From the NCBI GenBank assembly GCA_039545295.1, contig BCIK01000004.1, positions 621,389 through 685,388 of the forward strand: a stretch of DNA of 64,000 nucleotides, written 5' to 3'. The position numbers and the translations under genes are program-made. Origin of the DNA: Udeniomyces pyricola. Lineage: Eukaryota > Basidiomycota > Tremellomycetes > Cystofilobasidiales > Mrakiaceae. Below the pieces are notes generated by a model that saw only the letters and a program-made list of their open reading frames with translations, ran no database searches and was not told the origin of the DNA. Every line of letters begins with the position of its first letter. Position 1 is the first letter of the stretch. Below, piece after piece: positions 51,301 through 61,978 of this stretch.

Positions 51301-54214
51301 GCAACCAAGGAAAAGTTTGTCGTCAATTGGTTTGCCGAGGGTGGACCGGACCGAGTCGATACGCTCCAAGGCACGCCCCAAGGCGAATTCTGGAAGGGTG
51401 TGAGAGATAGGATGTACCGAACGGGTGATTTGGGTCGATACCTTCCCGATGGAACTGTCGAATGCACTGGTCGGGCCGACGACCAAGTCAAGATCCGTGG
51501 GTTCCGAATTGAACTCGGCGAGATTGATACGCATCTCTCTCGACACGTCGCCGTCAGGGAGAACGTCACACTCGTTCGGCGAGATAAGAACGAGGAGAAA
51601 GTTCTTGTCAGCTACTTTGTTCCGCAGGGTGACTTGACGGAGCTCATGAGCGAAGTCGAGGATGAGGAAGAGGAGGAAGAGTTGGGCGAGGAAGGCGTCA
51701 AGATGACGGAGATCGAAAAGGGAGTGAGGAGGTACAGGAAGCTCATCAGAGATATCCGAGAGCACCTCAAGAAGAAGCTCCCGAGTTATTCGATCCCTTC
51801 GGGTCAGTTTTAGCATCGTCATTTGTTCATGGTTCAATCAGAACCTCACCCCCCCAATCTTTTTTTTTTTCGTGAAACTCTGGTTGACTGACAATCTTTG
51901 TTCCTCTTGTTTTTTGTCATCCTTGTGTTCTTATCTGGTTGACCTGCTGTGATCTTTGCCTCCTCTCCTCCAACCCACCTTTATCCTACCTTTTTTTTTT
52001 CTACATTCCCTGTCAACAGTCTACGTTCCCCTCGCTCGAATGCCTCTCAACCCTAACGGCAAAATCGACAAGCCTGCCCTCCCCTTCCCAGATACGACGG
52101 CCGCGCCCCGAGCGACCCGCAAGTCCAAGACTTCCGGCTCCTCCAACAACGCTACCTCGATCCCTATGACGCCTTCCCAGGAGACCATCCACGCCATCTG
52201 GCAACGTCTCCTGCCTTCCCCCCCGTCCCCGATCGCGCTCGAGGAGAACTTCTTTGACCTTGGAGGTCACTCCATCTTGGCGACGCGACTCATCTTTGAG
52301 ATCCGAAAAGCCTTTGTCGTCAACGCTCCTCTCGGCCTCGTCTTTGAACAGCCAACGATCCAGGGACTCGCTGGAGCCGTCGATGCGCTCAGACAAGGTG
52401 ACCTCGGCCTTGCCATCGGTACCTCGACCGCTTCATCCACCTCCAAGACGACCGTTCCCAGCGCCATGAACGCCTCGTCCGATGAAGTTTCCCCATCGGG
52501 TGAAGACTACGCCAAGGACGTCGCCATCTTCTCCAAGCAACTCCCCGAGGCGTTCTCATCTCTCCCCGCGGACTTCACCACCAAGCCTCTCACCGTCTTC
52601 CTCACGGGCGCCACGGGTTTCCTTGGTGCTTTCATCCTCCGAGACCTTCTCGTCCGACGAGGGGGTGCCCAACGCGTCGCCAAAGTCATCTGTCTTGTCC
52701 GGGCCAAGTCGGCCGAGCAAGGACTCGAGAGGTTGAGGGAGAGTGGTCAGGGTCGAGCGGTTTGGGATGAGCAATGGGTCGAGCAAGGAAGGGTCGAATG
52801 TGTCGTCGGTGATCTGGCTGACGAGAAGTTTGGCTTGAGCCAAGAGACGTGGAACCGGGTCGCCGAGGAAACGGATTCCGTCGTTCACAACGGTGCTTTG
52901 GTAAGTCAGAGAGGGCTTGAGTCTTTTGCATTTGGGGGTTGTTTTGGTGATGATGGTAGATTCCTTCTGTGATGCTGATCGCTGACATGTTTGTACATCA
53001 CCTTTTTTTTACCTTTCCACATCCCTCCTTCTCTTCTTTCCCTTTTCTTTTCTTCTTTGTGCTCTTCATGTCATCTTAGGTTCATTGGGTCTACCCTTAC
53101 TCCCGTCTGCGAGCGCCCAACGTTAGCTCGACCCTCACCGCCATTTCTCTCTGCACGCTCCATCACCCCAAAGCCTTCTCCTTTGTGTCGTCGACGGCCA
53201 CCGTCGAGACGGAGCACTTTGTTCGCCTCTCCGAGAGCCTCATCCAAAAGGGCCATGCCGGTTTGCCAGAGAGCGATGATATTGAGGGTGCGCGGGAAGG
53301 TCTTACTACGGGTTACGGCCAGAGCAAGTGGGTCGCCGAAAAGGTCATCATGGAGGCTGGTAAGCGAGGATTGGCGGGATGGATCGTTCGACCGGGTTAC
53401 GTCGTTGGAGATTCCGAATCAGCGGGTACGTTTTCGCTTTTCTTTTCTCTCTTTGTCCGCCTCGTCTTGGATACTTTTCTTCTTCTCCTCTTGGGTGACT
53501 TGGTTGTCTCTTCCTCCTTTGAGAAACTCATGTTATGAAGCTCCAATCACTCTGAGATCAACCATTGATATGGCTTTCGGCTTACCTTTTCTCCAACTTC
53601 TTTGTTTCGTATCTGTTTCGTTTCGTGTCGTAGTCACCAACACGGACGATTTCATCTGGCGACTCGTCAAGGGTTCGATCCAACTCGGTCTCGTTCCCGA
53701 TATCAACAACACCATCAACATGGTCCCCGTTGATCACGTCGCCCGAATCACGTCGGTCTCTGCCGTCTCACCTTCGCTTCCTACGTCTCCCTTTGGATCG
53801 ATCTCGGTCTCGCATGTGACGTCGCGTCCTCCCGTTCGATACAACGACCTCCTCTCTCCTCTAGCCACCTATGGCTACGCCACCCAGACGACGTCCTACC
53901 TCGATTGGCGGGCCAAACTCGAGAAGCACGTTCTCGAAGTCGGGGATAATGCCCTCTTCCCGCTGTTGCACTTTGTGTTGGATGATTTGCCGACGAGTAC
54001 CAAGTCGGCCGAGTTGGACGATACCAACACTCGGGCGATGCTCGTCCGGGCGGGCGAACGGGATGCGATGAACGTGAGCGAAGAGATCTTGGGGAGGTAT
54101 TTGGCTTGGTTGATCAAGGCGGGCTTCTTGGATGCCCCAACCGGAGAGGCTAAGCGGGCCCTTCCGGTTTTGGAAGGAGACGCGAGGGCGATTGGTAGGA
54201 GTAGTGGAGCGTGA
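48395..54214 (+). CDS. LYS2: L-2-aminoadipate reductase (alpha-aminoadipate reductase), large subunit
   Basis: Reduces 2-aminoadipate to its semialdehyde with ATP and NADPH in the fungal lysine pathway. About nine exons: 48395-49007, one ending 49949, 50099-50548, 50680 to about 50811, about 50927-51801, about 52019-52901, about 53079-53425 and about 53633-54214; the 49000-49450 region is unclear. Order: N-terminal condensation-like region; [20 protein letters not shown] (about 49620-49680), a LYS2 hallmark; adenylation domain with [11 protein letters not shown] (about 50390-50430), MYGTTETQ and [13 protein letters not shown]; carrier domain [14 protein letters not shown] (about 52250-52290) with the phosphopantetheine Ser; and NADPH-dependent reductase domain with TGATGFLG (about 52610) and the [11 protein letters not shown]yr/Lys pair (about 53310-53350). 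Needs activation by a Lys5-type phosphopantetheinyl transferase. An acidic stretch with a [20 protein letters not shown] end (about 51655-51790) is normal for fungal Lys2. ATG 48395 gives MSSQDSS. Confidence 0.96.
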
Positions 54215-55031
54215 GAGGGGGGAGAGACATAGTCTATGTGGTTGAAGCTGGAAGGAGGCGGCGACCAAGGAGGAGGAGGGGGACGTTGTTAAGAGACGGT
54301 TCAAAGAGGAGCTTGATCCCTCCCAAACCAGACACAACACCAACGAATAATGATGATTTGTTTATTTTTATTTCATTTTCTCTCATTCATTCGTCGCTTT
54401 GAATTTTTCACTTGAGAAAAATCAAAACCTTGACGATTTTTCGGTGGATTTTCCGTTTCGATGAGGAGATGGGAGGTTGATGTGGATTGGATTTAAAAAG
54501 TAAAAAAGAGATTGACGGACTGTCGTCGGTCCGGGGTTTATTCGACACTTGCAAGGCCATTCGTTGTAACTGATGAGCGCACACGCCTCGGTTACATGCA
54601 CATAATCCTTTAGTAGACTGTTTCTTACCTAGGGGTAATGGAGCCCGTGCACGGTTGGACTGAGTCCAAGGAGAAAAAAAAAAGATCAAAATACATTCAC
54701 CACCAAAGGGCGACTTGTTTGATTCGACGTAACGTTTCAACAAAAACTTGTGAGGCATGGTATATGGTATGGCTACTGATCATATATGCAACCGATATAG
54801 CAAAGGACACAAGAAAAGAAAAAAAAAGCATTGATAGTGGCGCCATCTAAGAGAAAAGGCAAACAAGCCACTCCCAAAAGCAACTCTTGATTGGGGGATT
54901 AGATCAAGGGAAAAAAAACGAAAATTACAAAAAGAAGGCAAAAAAGGAGATGAAGAACACCTTTACTATCACCACCGCCTTCCCTCCCCCGCCCTCCCTC
55001 CCCCCCACGATCTTCGTTCATACAGATTCCA
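54215..55031. other. Convergent intergenic region
   Basis: Between the stops of LYS2 (+) and the Thr-rich gene (-). Several A runs (for example near 54667-54680 and 54909-54919) are present; no gene or RNA was recognised. Confidence 0.5.
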
Positions 55032-55900
55032 TCAAGTCACCACAAACGCCGAAATGAGCCCTAAATCCAGGGCATACCGACCCGTCTGACCTGGCTCAAC
55101 TCCCACATCGACGCTTCCTCCAATGACTTGCTTCCCCGGAGCGCCAGTCACAACCAAACTCTCGGCCTCCTCCTCCTCCTCTTCGTCATCTGGTGGGGGA
55201 TCCTCTTCTGGTGGATCTTCATCCTCGGGTGGGTCCTCTTCTTCCGGCGGATCTTCCTCTTCAGGTGGATCTTCTTCGACCGGAGGTTCCGTCGGTTCCG
55301 GCAACGGAGCGGCCGTGATGGTTTGGGTGATGACGATCGTCATGGGGTCGGGAGGAGCGGCGACTTGAATGATCGTCGTTGGCTGAACGGTCGTTTCGGT
55401 GGCGGTCAAGGTAGCCGTTTCGGTTGCGACGACCGTGGCCGTGGCCGTTTCCGTAGCGGTGGCCGTGGCCGTTTCCGTAGCGGTAGCCGTTGCCGTTTCC
55501 GTAGCGGTAGCCGTCGTGATAGCCGTCATCGTCGACGTTTCCGTCGCCGTCAACGTTTCCAACCTCGATTCGGTCAAGATGAAAATATCGGTATGCATCA
55601 GGATCTCCGTTTGGGTTTGAACGTCGATGGCCGTCGTGGTTTCGAGTTGAACGACAGTCGTTGGGACCGGGACGACGATCCCGGGGAGAGTGATGGTTCG
55701 AATCGTCGTTTTCGTCGCGCTCCGCGTTTGAGTCGTCGTATGGGTGAGAAACCGGGTCTTAGTCGCGAACCGTCGATAGGTCGTCAAGGGTCGATGGGAA
55801 GTGATCGTTCGGGTCCAGGTCGTTCGGTGAACGTTGCGAGGAGCGGTTGGATGAGGATGAGGATGGAAGAGAACGGTTTTGGTTGTGATGTGAGTTGAAG
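55032..55900 (-). CDS. Thr-rich repeat protein, surface-protein-like (3' exon; start unresolved)
   Basis: Continuous minus-strand frame to a stop at 55032. From the N-terminal side: Thr/His-rich (THITTKTVLFHPHPHP), Thr-alternating segments (TTQTRSATKTTIRTITLPG, VVQLETTTAIDVQTQTEILM), then a TATATETA-type repeat encoded by 24-nt tandem units (about 55437-55508), and a Pro/Glu-rich repeat (about 55270-55170: EEDPPEEEDPPEDEDPP). It ends TGRYALDLGLISAFVVT, a short hydrophobic end that might be a weak GPI or membrane signal. Thr-rich repeats are typical of fungal wall or surface proteins; function inferred only. No in-frame ATG opens this frame, so one or more 5' exons are missing; a candidate exon lies at about 56400-56225 before AC|GTACGT. 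The + strand is also open over most of this stretch, but yields an implausible Phe/Trp/Arg-rich product. Confidence 0.5.
55437..55508. repeat. 24-bp tandem repeat within the Thr-rich exon
   Basis: Three near-perfect copies of a 24-base unit (55437-55460, 55461-55484, 55485-55508), with degenerate copies on both sides. On the minus strand it encodes Thr/Ala/Glu repeats; none of the frames contains a stop. Confidence 0.85.
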
Positions 55901-56712
55901 GATGCTTGCGTTGGGAGGTATGACCGCGAGGAGGAGAAAAGATGATGGGCCACTGGACACCGTGGGAGAACCCAGATGGAAAAGAAAGGAGGTGGAGGCG
56001 AAGAAGGTGACAACAGATATGAATCAAGCATCAGCAAGAGCACAGTGCATCCGTGGGAAGGATCGTGAACAAAACAAAACGAAACAGGAAAAATTAATGA
56101 ATATAAAATGAAGATGAACCAGATCAGTCTAACAAATCTATCTCATCTCTACTCAGTGACACCATACAAACACTGGATGCAGATTCCAACATGACGTGAG
56201 TGGAACAAGACGAGGTTGACGTACGTAATGTACGGGTCGATGGTTCGTCCCGCCGCCGCCGGCACGATGAGCCGAAGATCCCGAAGAACGTCCGTTATGG
56301 CTATCGATCTGATTGATCCGAGGTTGAAGAGAGGAGTAGACGGGAAATCCCCAATCGGATCGTGGTGTCCAAAGGAACCGAAGGGATGGAAAAGATGAGA
56401 GAGATGGAGAAAAGGGAAGGGGGACCGAACAGAGAGGTTGGAAAATCAGAAGTATATACGTGTCAGTATAAAGATTCGTTTCTTCCCTCTTCGTGCCACC
56501 TGCTTCCTTGAACTGGTCTCTGAGATTTGTATCATGAAGATCCGGCGCGAGCCCAACGATCGATCAGACTCCCCTCTCCCTGAGAAAAAAAGCCACAAGA
56601 AGAAGAAGCAGGCAAAGACGAGAGAAGCATGAACCGATGCGATATCTATACTTCTTTCTCTGGGTTCGCATCACTTTCTTCCCTCTCTTCTCTCCTCTTC
56701 TTTTCTTCTCCC

Positions 56713-57618
56713 TCAGAGGACCAAGAGATGCTCGTGATGCAGACGAAATTCCATCGCAATCTCCTGCTCCGTCTGCAGCTCGACCATCATCTGTCCATTC
56801 CAGACCCACTCATTGTCACTTCATGACAAGGAAAACAAACGAAAACAAAAAGAGGCACAAACCAATACAAGAGAGACTGAAAATACCAAGAAGCAGGGGA
56901 AAGAAAAACAGGAAGAGGAACCATTACGCACGGAAGCCAGTTCATCTTGGACGAGCGATTGAAGCGGCGATTGCCGATGATTGTTCGCGAGGAGATACTC
57001 GTTGTACAATTCGTTAGCGAGCGAGACGCTACTCGTGCCTGTACTACTCGTGCTGTCTAGGCTGGTGCCGAAGTTGGCGTCAATGTCGTTTTGGCTCGTG
57101 GTGGGAGGGAGAAGGAGTGATGGCGGTGATGGTGGTGATGAAGATGGCGATGACGGGAATGGAGATAGAGATGAAAGAGCCGAAGTCGGTAGAGGAGCGG
57201 CCGAGGGGGAAGAAGAGAGGGAAAGATGGGATGAGGTCGAGCTGAGGGTAGGGAGAACGATCATCGAAGAGGAGCTAGAGGAGGAGGAGGAGGGCAGCAA
57301 AGAGGAAGCAGGAATTGTTGAAGATGTTATAGAAGACGAGAGATGATTCAGAAGGTTAAAGGGGTTGACGGGAGAGGAAGGCAGAGAGGATGGCAGAGAG
57401 GATGAAAGCGATGATGAGGGTAGGGAGGGTGATTCTATCGATGAGGATAGTGGTGAACGTGAAGAGGATGGAGTTGTCACGTCCGATAATGATATTGTAG
57501 GAGAGGGATCATCCGCAGCAGCGGCCGCGGCCAGAGGGAGGCATAAAGGAAGAAGTGTTATGGCGAGCGGGCATATGGCGGCGTGAGTGAGGAGCTGGAA
57601 CAGGGTGGGTGGGAGCAT
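56713..57618 (-). CDS. Ser-rich secreted protein, unrecognised
   Basis: Exon 1 runs from ATG 57618 (MLPPTLFQLLTHAAICPL) to about 56929. Residues 1-35 are hydrophobic, ending LPLAAAAAA|DDPSP, a good signal-peptide shape. Then come about 150 residues of Ser/Pro/Leu with long Ser tracts, probably O-glycosylated, and a more ordered helical segment (VSLANELYNEYLLANNHR, then SPLQSLVQDELAS) that ends at a GTGCGT donor. A downstream in-phase exon ending at about 56713 would give MMVELQTEQEIAMEFRLHHE then a stop; the acceptor GGACAG before it is reasonable. Total about 260 residues. No domain recognised; a secreted or wall-associated protein is inferred. It is conceivable that the gene continues into the Thr-rich exon at 55.0-55.9 kb, which would make one large surface protein. 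Confidence 0.55.
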
Positions 57619-59571
57619 CGTTCTTGACAATTGAAGAAAGAAGGAGAGTAAAGGAGTGGGCGGAACCGGAAGGGGGAAGGGGCGTTGTTGGATTCGAGGT
57701 GGCGTTTTGTTTTCTCTTTTTGGGAAGTAGAGGAGAGAGATCGTTGAAGCTGAGAGAGCTGAGAGGGGTTCGACGAGACCAGCTTCGTCGTCGAATCCAA
57801 ACGTGCTGGATAGCTTGAGTGATTTTCTATGACTCTAGAAATGATCCTGGTACCGAAGAGATACGTAGAGGAGCGAGAGGGAGAGAGAGGATGGGAAGGC
57901 GGAGGGCGTCACGCCCGGATGTTGGAGAGACAAAGGGAGGAACGCAAAACGGCGAAGAGTTGAACTAAGGTGAACGAGGTGAGCGTTAAGGTGAGAAGTT
58001 GAAGTCGGATCGGATTGCAAGGGATAGGGTGAAGTCCAAGAAAGGCAGGAAGGGGGGGGGGGGGATATTGCGTTCCACGTCGCGAGATAGGCGGCAGAAG
58101 GGGCGTTCGTTGTCCGGTCTCGTTCGGGCCAAGTTCGGCTAGTGAAGCGGAAGGAGATGAAAGTACACTTGGTCAGGAGAGATCAGATGTACAAGGTGGG
58201 AGGGAAGGAGGTAGAATGCAGAAGAAGAGGGGGGGAGTGGGGACTACCAATCACCGTATATATGTGAACTGAGATGTGAACAAGGAGATCGGCGGACGAT
58301 CTCTTGCAAGTACTATTTCGAGGCGCAGAGGGGGAAGGGGGGAGAGGCAAGGCCGGTCAAAATTGAAGGTGTCGTTCGTTCAATTGACATGCAAACCGAA
58401 GGGCGATCGTTCCGGGTTCCTGCTGGCGAATGAAAATTTCAGTTGGTCGATGAATCATCCTGGCTATTACGCCGTTCCACCTGCCACGCGCCCATGATAC
58501 CAGTGAAAAGGCGTCAGAACTTGCGGGATTACACGGTTATTACATGAAGATGAATCGGTGAGGTCGGCGCGAGGAAGAGCTTCAGTCCCCATCGAAATCA
58601 TACCGCTCTTGAAGCTTGGCTTCATGATCGCTGCCGGAGAGAGTTCGGATTAATGTGGCGGATCGCGATCTTGTTGTTTTCGGATTAACTTACACTGTAT
58701 GACACACTAACACACAACATACAACGGCTGAGCGCTGAGCGGAAGGAAAACACGCGCTAAGCTACAAAGGAGCTGCAGAGTGAACGAGGACAAAGAGAGA
58801 TATTGAGTTAATCAAAGATCACAGATAAATTAGCGCCGACGCCGTTGCAAGGTCGGACAATATGATCGATCCTATATCAGCACACGTCGGCACGTCGCGC
58901 CATCGCTTTAGGGGGAAAAACTGGGGCAAAGTTTGGTACCGGCTTGTCAAGAGCTTAAGCACATTGACATAAGAGGGACTAACGATGGAGGTATAAGCGG
59001 GAGAAAGCCGACATTAATGCATCAACAGGGGAGGGGGGGGGGNGTTGAGAGAAAAGAAATCACATTCGATTAATCCGAGTTGAAAACGCCACGGCTCGCT
59101 GGGAGGGTTGCAGTTGTTGCTGTATCTGTGACAAGTTATGCTCCCGGCCGATCAAGGCGAGGTTCTGAATGGCCCGATAACGTACAAGAGTGAAGCTGAT
59201 CAACGCAGGATATCTGAGCGAATGTCGTAAAGGGGAGGGGGGTTAAACGAAAACTTGCCTGCGTACGTACATGAGATGGCCAAGTCTCGCAACCTTTGGG
59301 GTCTTCAGCCATCAGTCAAAAGCAAACAGAACCAACTGAAAACAAAACGAAAAGTGGGAAGGAAAAGAAAAAGAACAAAAAAAAACCTCGCCAGATCCCC
59401 ATTTACTTGACAGGGGGGAAACAAAACTTCAATGCTGCATGTATCGATCCACTTCTCCACCCTCAGCTGTTCCCAACCATGCCTGTCCATCCGTGACGTA
59501 TAACATCTCCTCATAAATCAAACACCCCCACTACCCAGTCACAACATCCCTCCATCCTTCCTCGATCCATA
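57619..59571. other. Intergenic region upstream of the secreted-protein gene
   Basis: About 1.95 kb with no supported gene. A G run lies near 58051-58064, and another near 59032-59042 with a single N at about 59043. It probably contains the promoter of the secreted-protein gene and the 3' flank of RIB1. Confidence 0.5.
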
Positions 59572-61116
59572 TCAATCCTTCGGCAGCTCCAAGATATGAC
59601 CCATCCTCTCGACCTTTGTTCTCAGGTACCGATCCAATTCGACACTCCTCGTCTCTCCCCCGCCAATCATGCCAACGCCTGCTTTCCTCGCAAGCCACTC
59701 CCGCTTCTCCCGATCGGTCTGTCGGGCCTCCCTCTCGAGTGCCTTGATTTCCGGATGAAGCTGGCTCTCCAAGCTCTCAGAGAGCTCCGGGAACTCTCCT
59801 TCTTCATCCATCAAAGGCTCCTTTCGATCTCGATGCGGGTACGTCGGCCAAGCTCTCGGGACCATCCCAACCCGCTCGACGACTTTAATGCCTTCCCCTC
59901 TCAACCCCTCAACTTTATCCGGGTTGTTCGTCATGAGCCTTACACTTTCCCCACTCGACCCTTCGTCATTAGCTCCAAAGCCGAGATCTCTCAGGATGCC
60001 CCCTGCGACATCCCATTTGCGCTCATCCGCGCCATGGCCGAGAGCGATGTTGGCGCTGACAGTATCATGGCCGAGATCTTGAAGGTTGTAAGCGAGAAGT
60101 TTAGAGAGAAGACCGATTCCACGGCCTTCTTGTCGAAGATAGACAATGACACCCCGGCCTGGCACTATCGGGGGCGGGTTATCGGTCGAATGAGAGGCCG
60201 AATCCGAGGAGGACGCATCAGACGTAGGCATGGAGTTCAAAGATGAGAACGCCGATGAAGAGGAACCGTCGTGGCCGTTGGTTTCAGGATGAGAAGAGAT
60301 CAAAGGCGAAGGAAGGGAGATGATGCGAAGGGATTCGTCGAGTTGCTCGCCGCAATCGCACCGCTGCGAACCAATCGTCTCGCCCGTGAAGCACTCGGAA
60401 TGAATTCGAATCAGCGGTGGGTTGAGCTGGCGTTTGGTTGCCTGAGGTCGTGGAGAGGATGGTGGAGAGCTGGAAGGGGAGGTCGTCGGGGCTGCCCCTC
60501 CTCCAGGGGTGATCGTACCAGAGCCAGAGAGGGTTGCCGCTGCCGTTGCCGCTGGCGTCGACGGTCGAGACTGCTCGAACCCTTCGACCAACCTCTCCTT
60601 GCCTACACTCGCTTTGCCACCCTTCTCGCTCAGTCTCCCAACATAAGCACCCCGAATGAGCCGCTCCATCTCCGTCTCGCCCTCCCTCCAAACGGCATCG
60701 AGCGAACGAGAGCGGATATGCCCCGGTTCCTGCTCGGTCGAATCGATCTGAGCCGGGTCGAAAACGATGGCGAGATGCTCTTTATTGTCCTGAGCGGTTT
60801 TGTAGAGGTGAAGGAACACGGGTCCGTGCGGCGTCGGAATACGAGCCCGAGCGTGACAGCGAAGGGAGAGAGAGCTAGGGGGAATGTGTTGGCTGGGGGT
60901 CGATGAGGGCGAGTTGGGGATCAGGTGCGGAACGGGCGGAGCATGATGTGAGGACGAGGCAGATGAAGGGGTCGATGAACTCGAAGGAGGTGGAGCTGGG
61001 AGAAAGACGATGGTGCCTCCGAAGAAGGGGAGGGGAGAAGGAAGAGGAGAAAGCGTAGTGGGGTTGATGGGCTTTTTGTGGTGTGGGTTGGGGATCATCT
61101 TGGAGGAGTTGGGCAT
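59572..61116 (-). CDS. RIB1: GTP cyclohydrolase II (riboflavin biosynthesis)
   Basis: First committed step of riboflavin synthesis: GTP to 2,5-diamino-6-ribosylamino-pyrimidinone phosphate, formate and pyrophosphate. Single exon, 514 residues from ATG 61116 (MPNSSKMIPNP); ATG 61179 (MLIRQPN) in the same frame is an alternative. Catalytic core: HSECFTGETIGSQRCDCGEQL with the three zinc Cys, VIVYLRQEGRGIGLLSKLLAYNLQ, and TNNPDKVEGLRGEGIKVVERV. It is longer than the yeast enzyme (345 residues by memory) because of a Pro/Ser-rich N-terminus, a Ser/Pro insert before the zinc motif, and a further insert of about 50 residues rich in Ser (around 60300-60180) between the zinc-Cys motif and the VYLRQEGRG loop. 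The key residues are intact, so activity is expected. C-terminal 80 residues are charged and helical. Confidence 0.94.
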   Translation of the reverse strand: MPNSSKMIPNPHHKKPINPTTLSPLPSPLPFFGGTIVFLPAPPPSSSSTPSSASSSHHAPPVPHLIPNSPSSTPSQHIPPSSLSLRCHARARIPTPHGPVFLHLYKTAQDNKEHLAIVFDPAQIDSTEQEPGHIRSRSLDAVWREGETEMERLIRGAYVGRLSEKGGKASVGKERLVEGFEQSRPSTPAATAAATLSGSGTITPGGGAAPTTSPSSSPPSSPRPQATKRQLNPPLIRIHSECFTGETIGSQRCDCGEQLDESLRIISLPSPLISSHPETNGHDGSSSSAFSSLNSMPTSDASSSDSASHSTDNPPPIVPGRGVIVYLRQEGRGIGLLSKLLAYNLQDLGHDTVSANIALGHGADERKWDVAGGILRDLGFGANDEGSSGESVRLMTNNPDKVEGLRGEGIKVVERVGMVPRAWPTYPHRDRKEPLMDEEGEFPELSESLESQLHPEIKALEREARQTDREKREWLARKAGVGMIGGGETRSVELDRYLRTKVERMGHILELPKD

Positions 61117-61468
61117 GGGGACTGTGAATTGCAAGGGTAAGATAGCGAAGAACGGAGAGTTGGGTTGTCGAATCAACATGGAAAAGCACGTAAAGAAAAA
61201 GAACAAAAAAAAAAGCAGATCAGCTTGTAGACTCGTGAGAAATGGAAAACGGTCGCGATGAGTCATCACGCCTCGGTCGAGTACGAGCAGAGGGCTGAAT
61301 CGAGCGACGAGGGCGAGACGGGATAGAGAAAAGCCCGGTGTGTGTCTATCAATACACTAAAAACCGTAATTTCGTCTCGAAGAGGGGTCCACCAGGTGGT
61401 AAATGGGCAGGGTACAGACGACCGGTCAGGTCGGAGGATTATCCATTCCCTGAGAGGGCTTGACTTTC
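61117..61468. other. Spacer upstream of RIB1
   Basis: About 350 bases between RIB1 and the stop of the next minus-strand gene, presumably the RIB1 promoter/leader. No feature recognised. Confidence 0.45.
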
Positions 61469-61978
61469 TCACGCATCCTTCATCATGAGCCCACGACGAC
61501 ACCACGCCGGGCAGGATTGAGTCTGATCTCGTAGCAAGTTCGCGATCACAGACAGAGATGTTTCCATTTCGGTATGTCTCTGCCAGTCTGATGGGAAAAA
61601 GGGAGACCGCGAGATAGCGAGAGACAAAAACCGGAAAGAAAGAAAGAACGAGAAGAGAAAAGACAAGCCAAACTGACTGAAATGAGGCTCCCCACGTCTC
61701 TTGCCTTGGGTGTTGGAGGAAGAAACGACTTTGCCGTTCTCTGGCTTAGGCTGATGTATGAGGGTGACACCATCGACGACGTGATGAAGACCATTTTGAG
61801 TGGTAGATGAGGTGGGGGACGATTGAGGATGAGAGGATAAAGTCGAAGAAGGCGACGTGTCCGAATCGATGGGTTTGGAGAGGGGTGAGGAGGGGTGAGC
61901 GCCGGTGGTCGCAGTGGGTCTGGTACGAGAGCAGTGAGGGATCGGGGTGTGATGGCCGATATTGGATGGTAGAGACAT
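61469..61978 (-). CDS. Small unrecognised protein with conserved-looking C-terminus
   Basis: Two exons, 61978-61678 and 61587-61469; the phase is consistent (A|AC) and gives 139 residues. Exon 1 is Ser/Pro/Thr-rich (MSLPSNIGHHTP... ) and then HHVVDGVTLIHQPKPENGKVV followed by GKRRGEPHF. Exon 2 completes the end: WQRHTEMETSLSVIANLLRD, then QTQSCPAWCRRGLMMKDA. The C-terminal 45 residues look folded (an amphipathic helix followed by a CPAWC motif, which could bind metal or form a disulfide), while the rest is disordered. No family recognised. The GTCAGT donor and ATCAG acceptor fit the intron pattern of the window. Confidence 0.65.
   Translation of the reverse strand: MSLPSNIGHHTPIPHCSRTRPTATTGAHPSSPLSKPIDSDTSPSSTLSSHPQSSPTSSTTQNGLHHVVDGVTLIHQPKPENGKVVSSSNTQGKRRGEPHFSQFGLSFLFSFFLSFRFLSLAISRSPFFPSDWQRHTEMETSLSVIANLLRDQTQSCPAWCRRGLMMKDA

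Noticed and set aside
50902..51837. Minus-strand frame of 311 residues
   Set aside because: It is antisense to the LYS2 adenylation domain, an artefact of G/C-rich codon use.
48035..54214. Secondary-metabolite (NRPS) cluster around the adenylation-carrier-reductase gene
   Set aside because: The gene has LYS2-specific motifs and its neighbours are housekeeping or unrelated genes, so it is primary lysine metabolism.
54540..54640. A possible tRNA-like hairpin
   Set aside because: No T-loop GGTTCGA-type box with matching acceptor stem could be found there or elsewhere in the spacers.
55128..55898. + strand 256-residue frame with RGR/FRSG repeats that looks like an RNA-binding RGG protein
   Set aside because: It is the opposite strand of the 24-bp Thr-repeat; outside the repeat it reads as improbable Phe/Trp/Leu sequence, so the minus strand is favoured.
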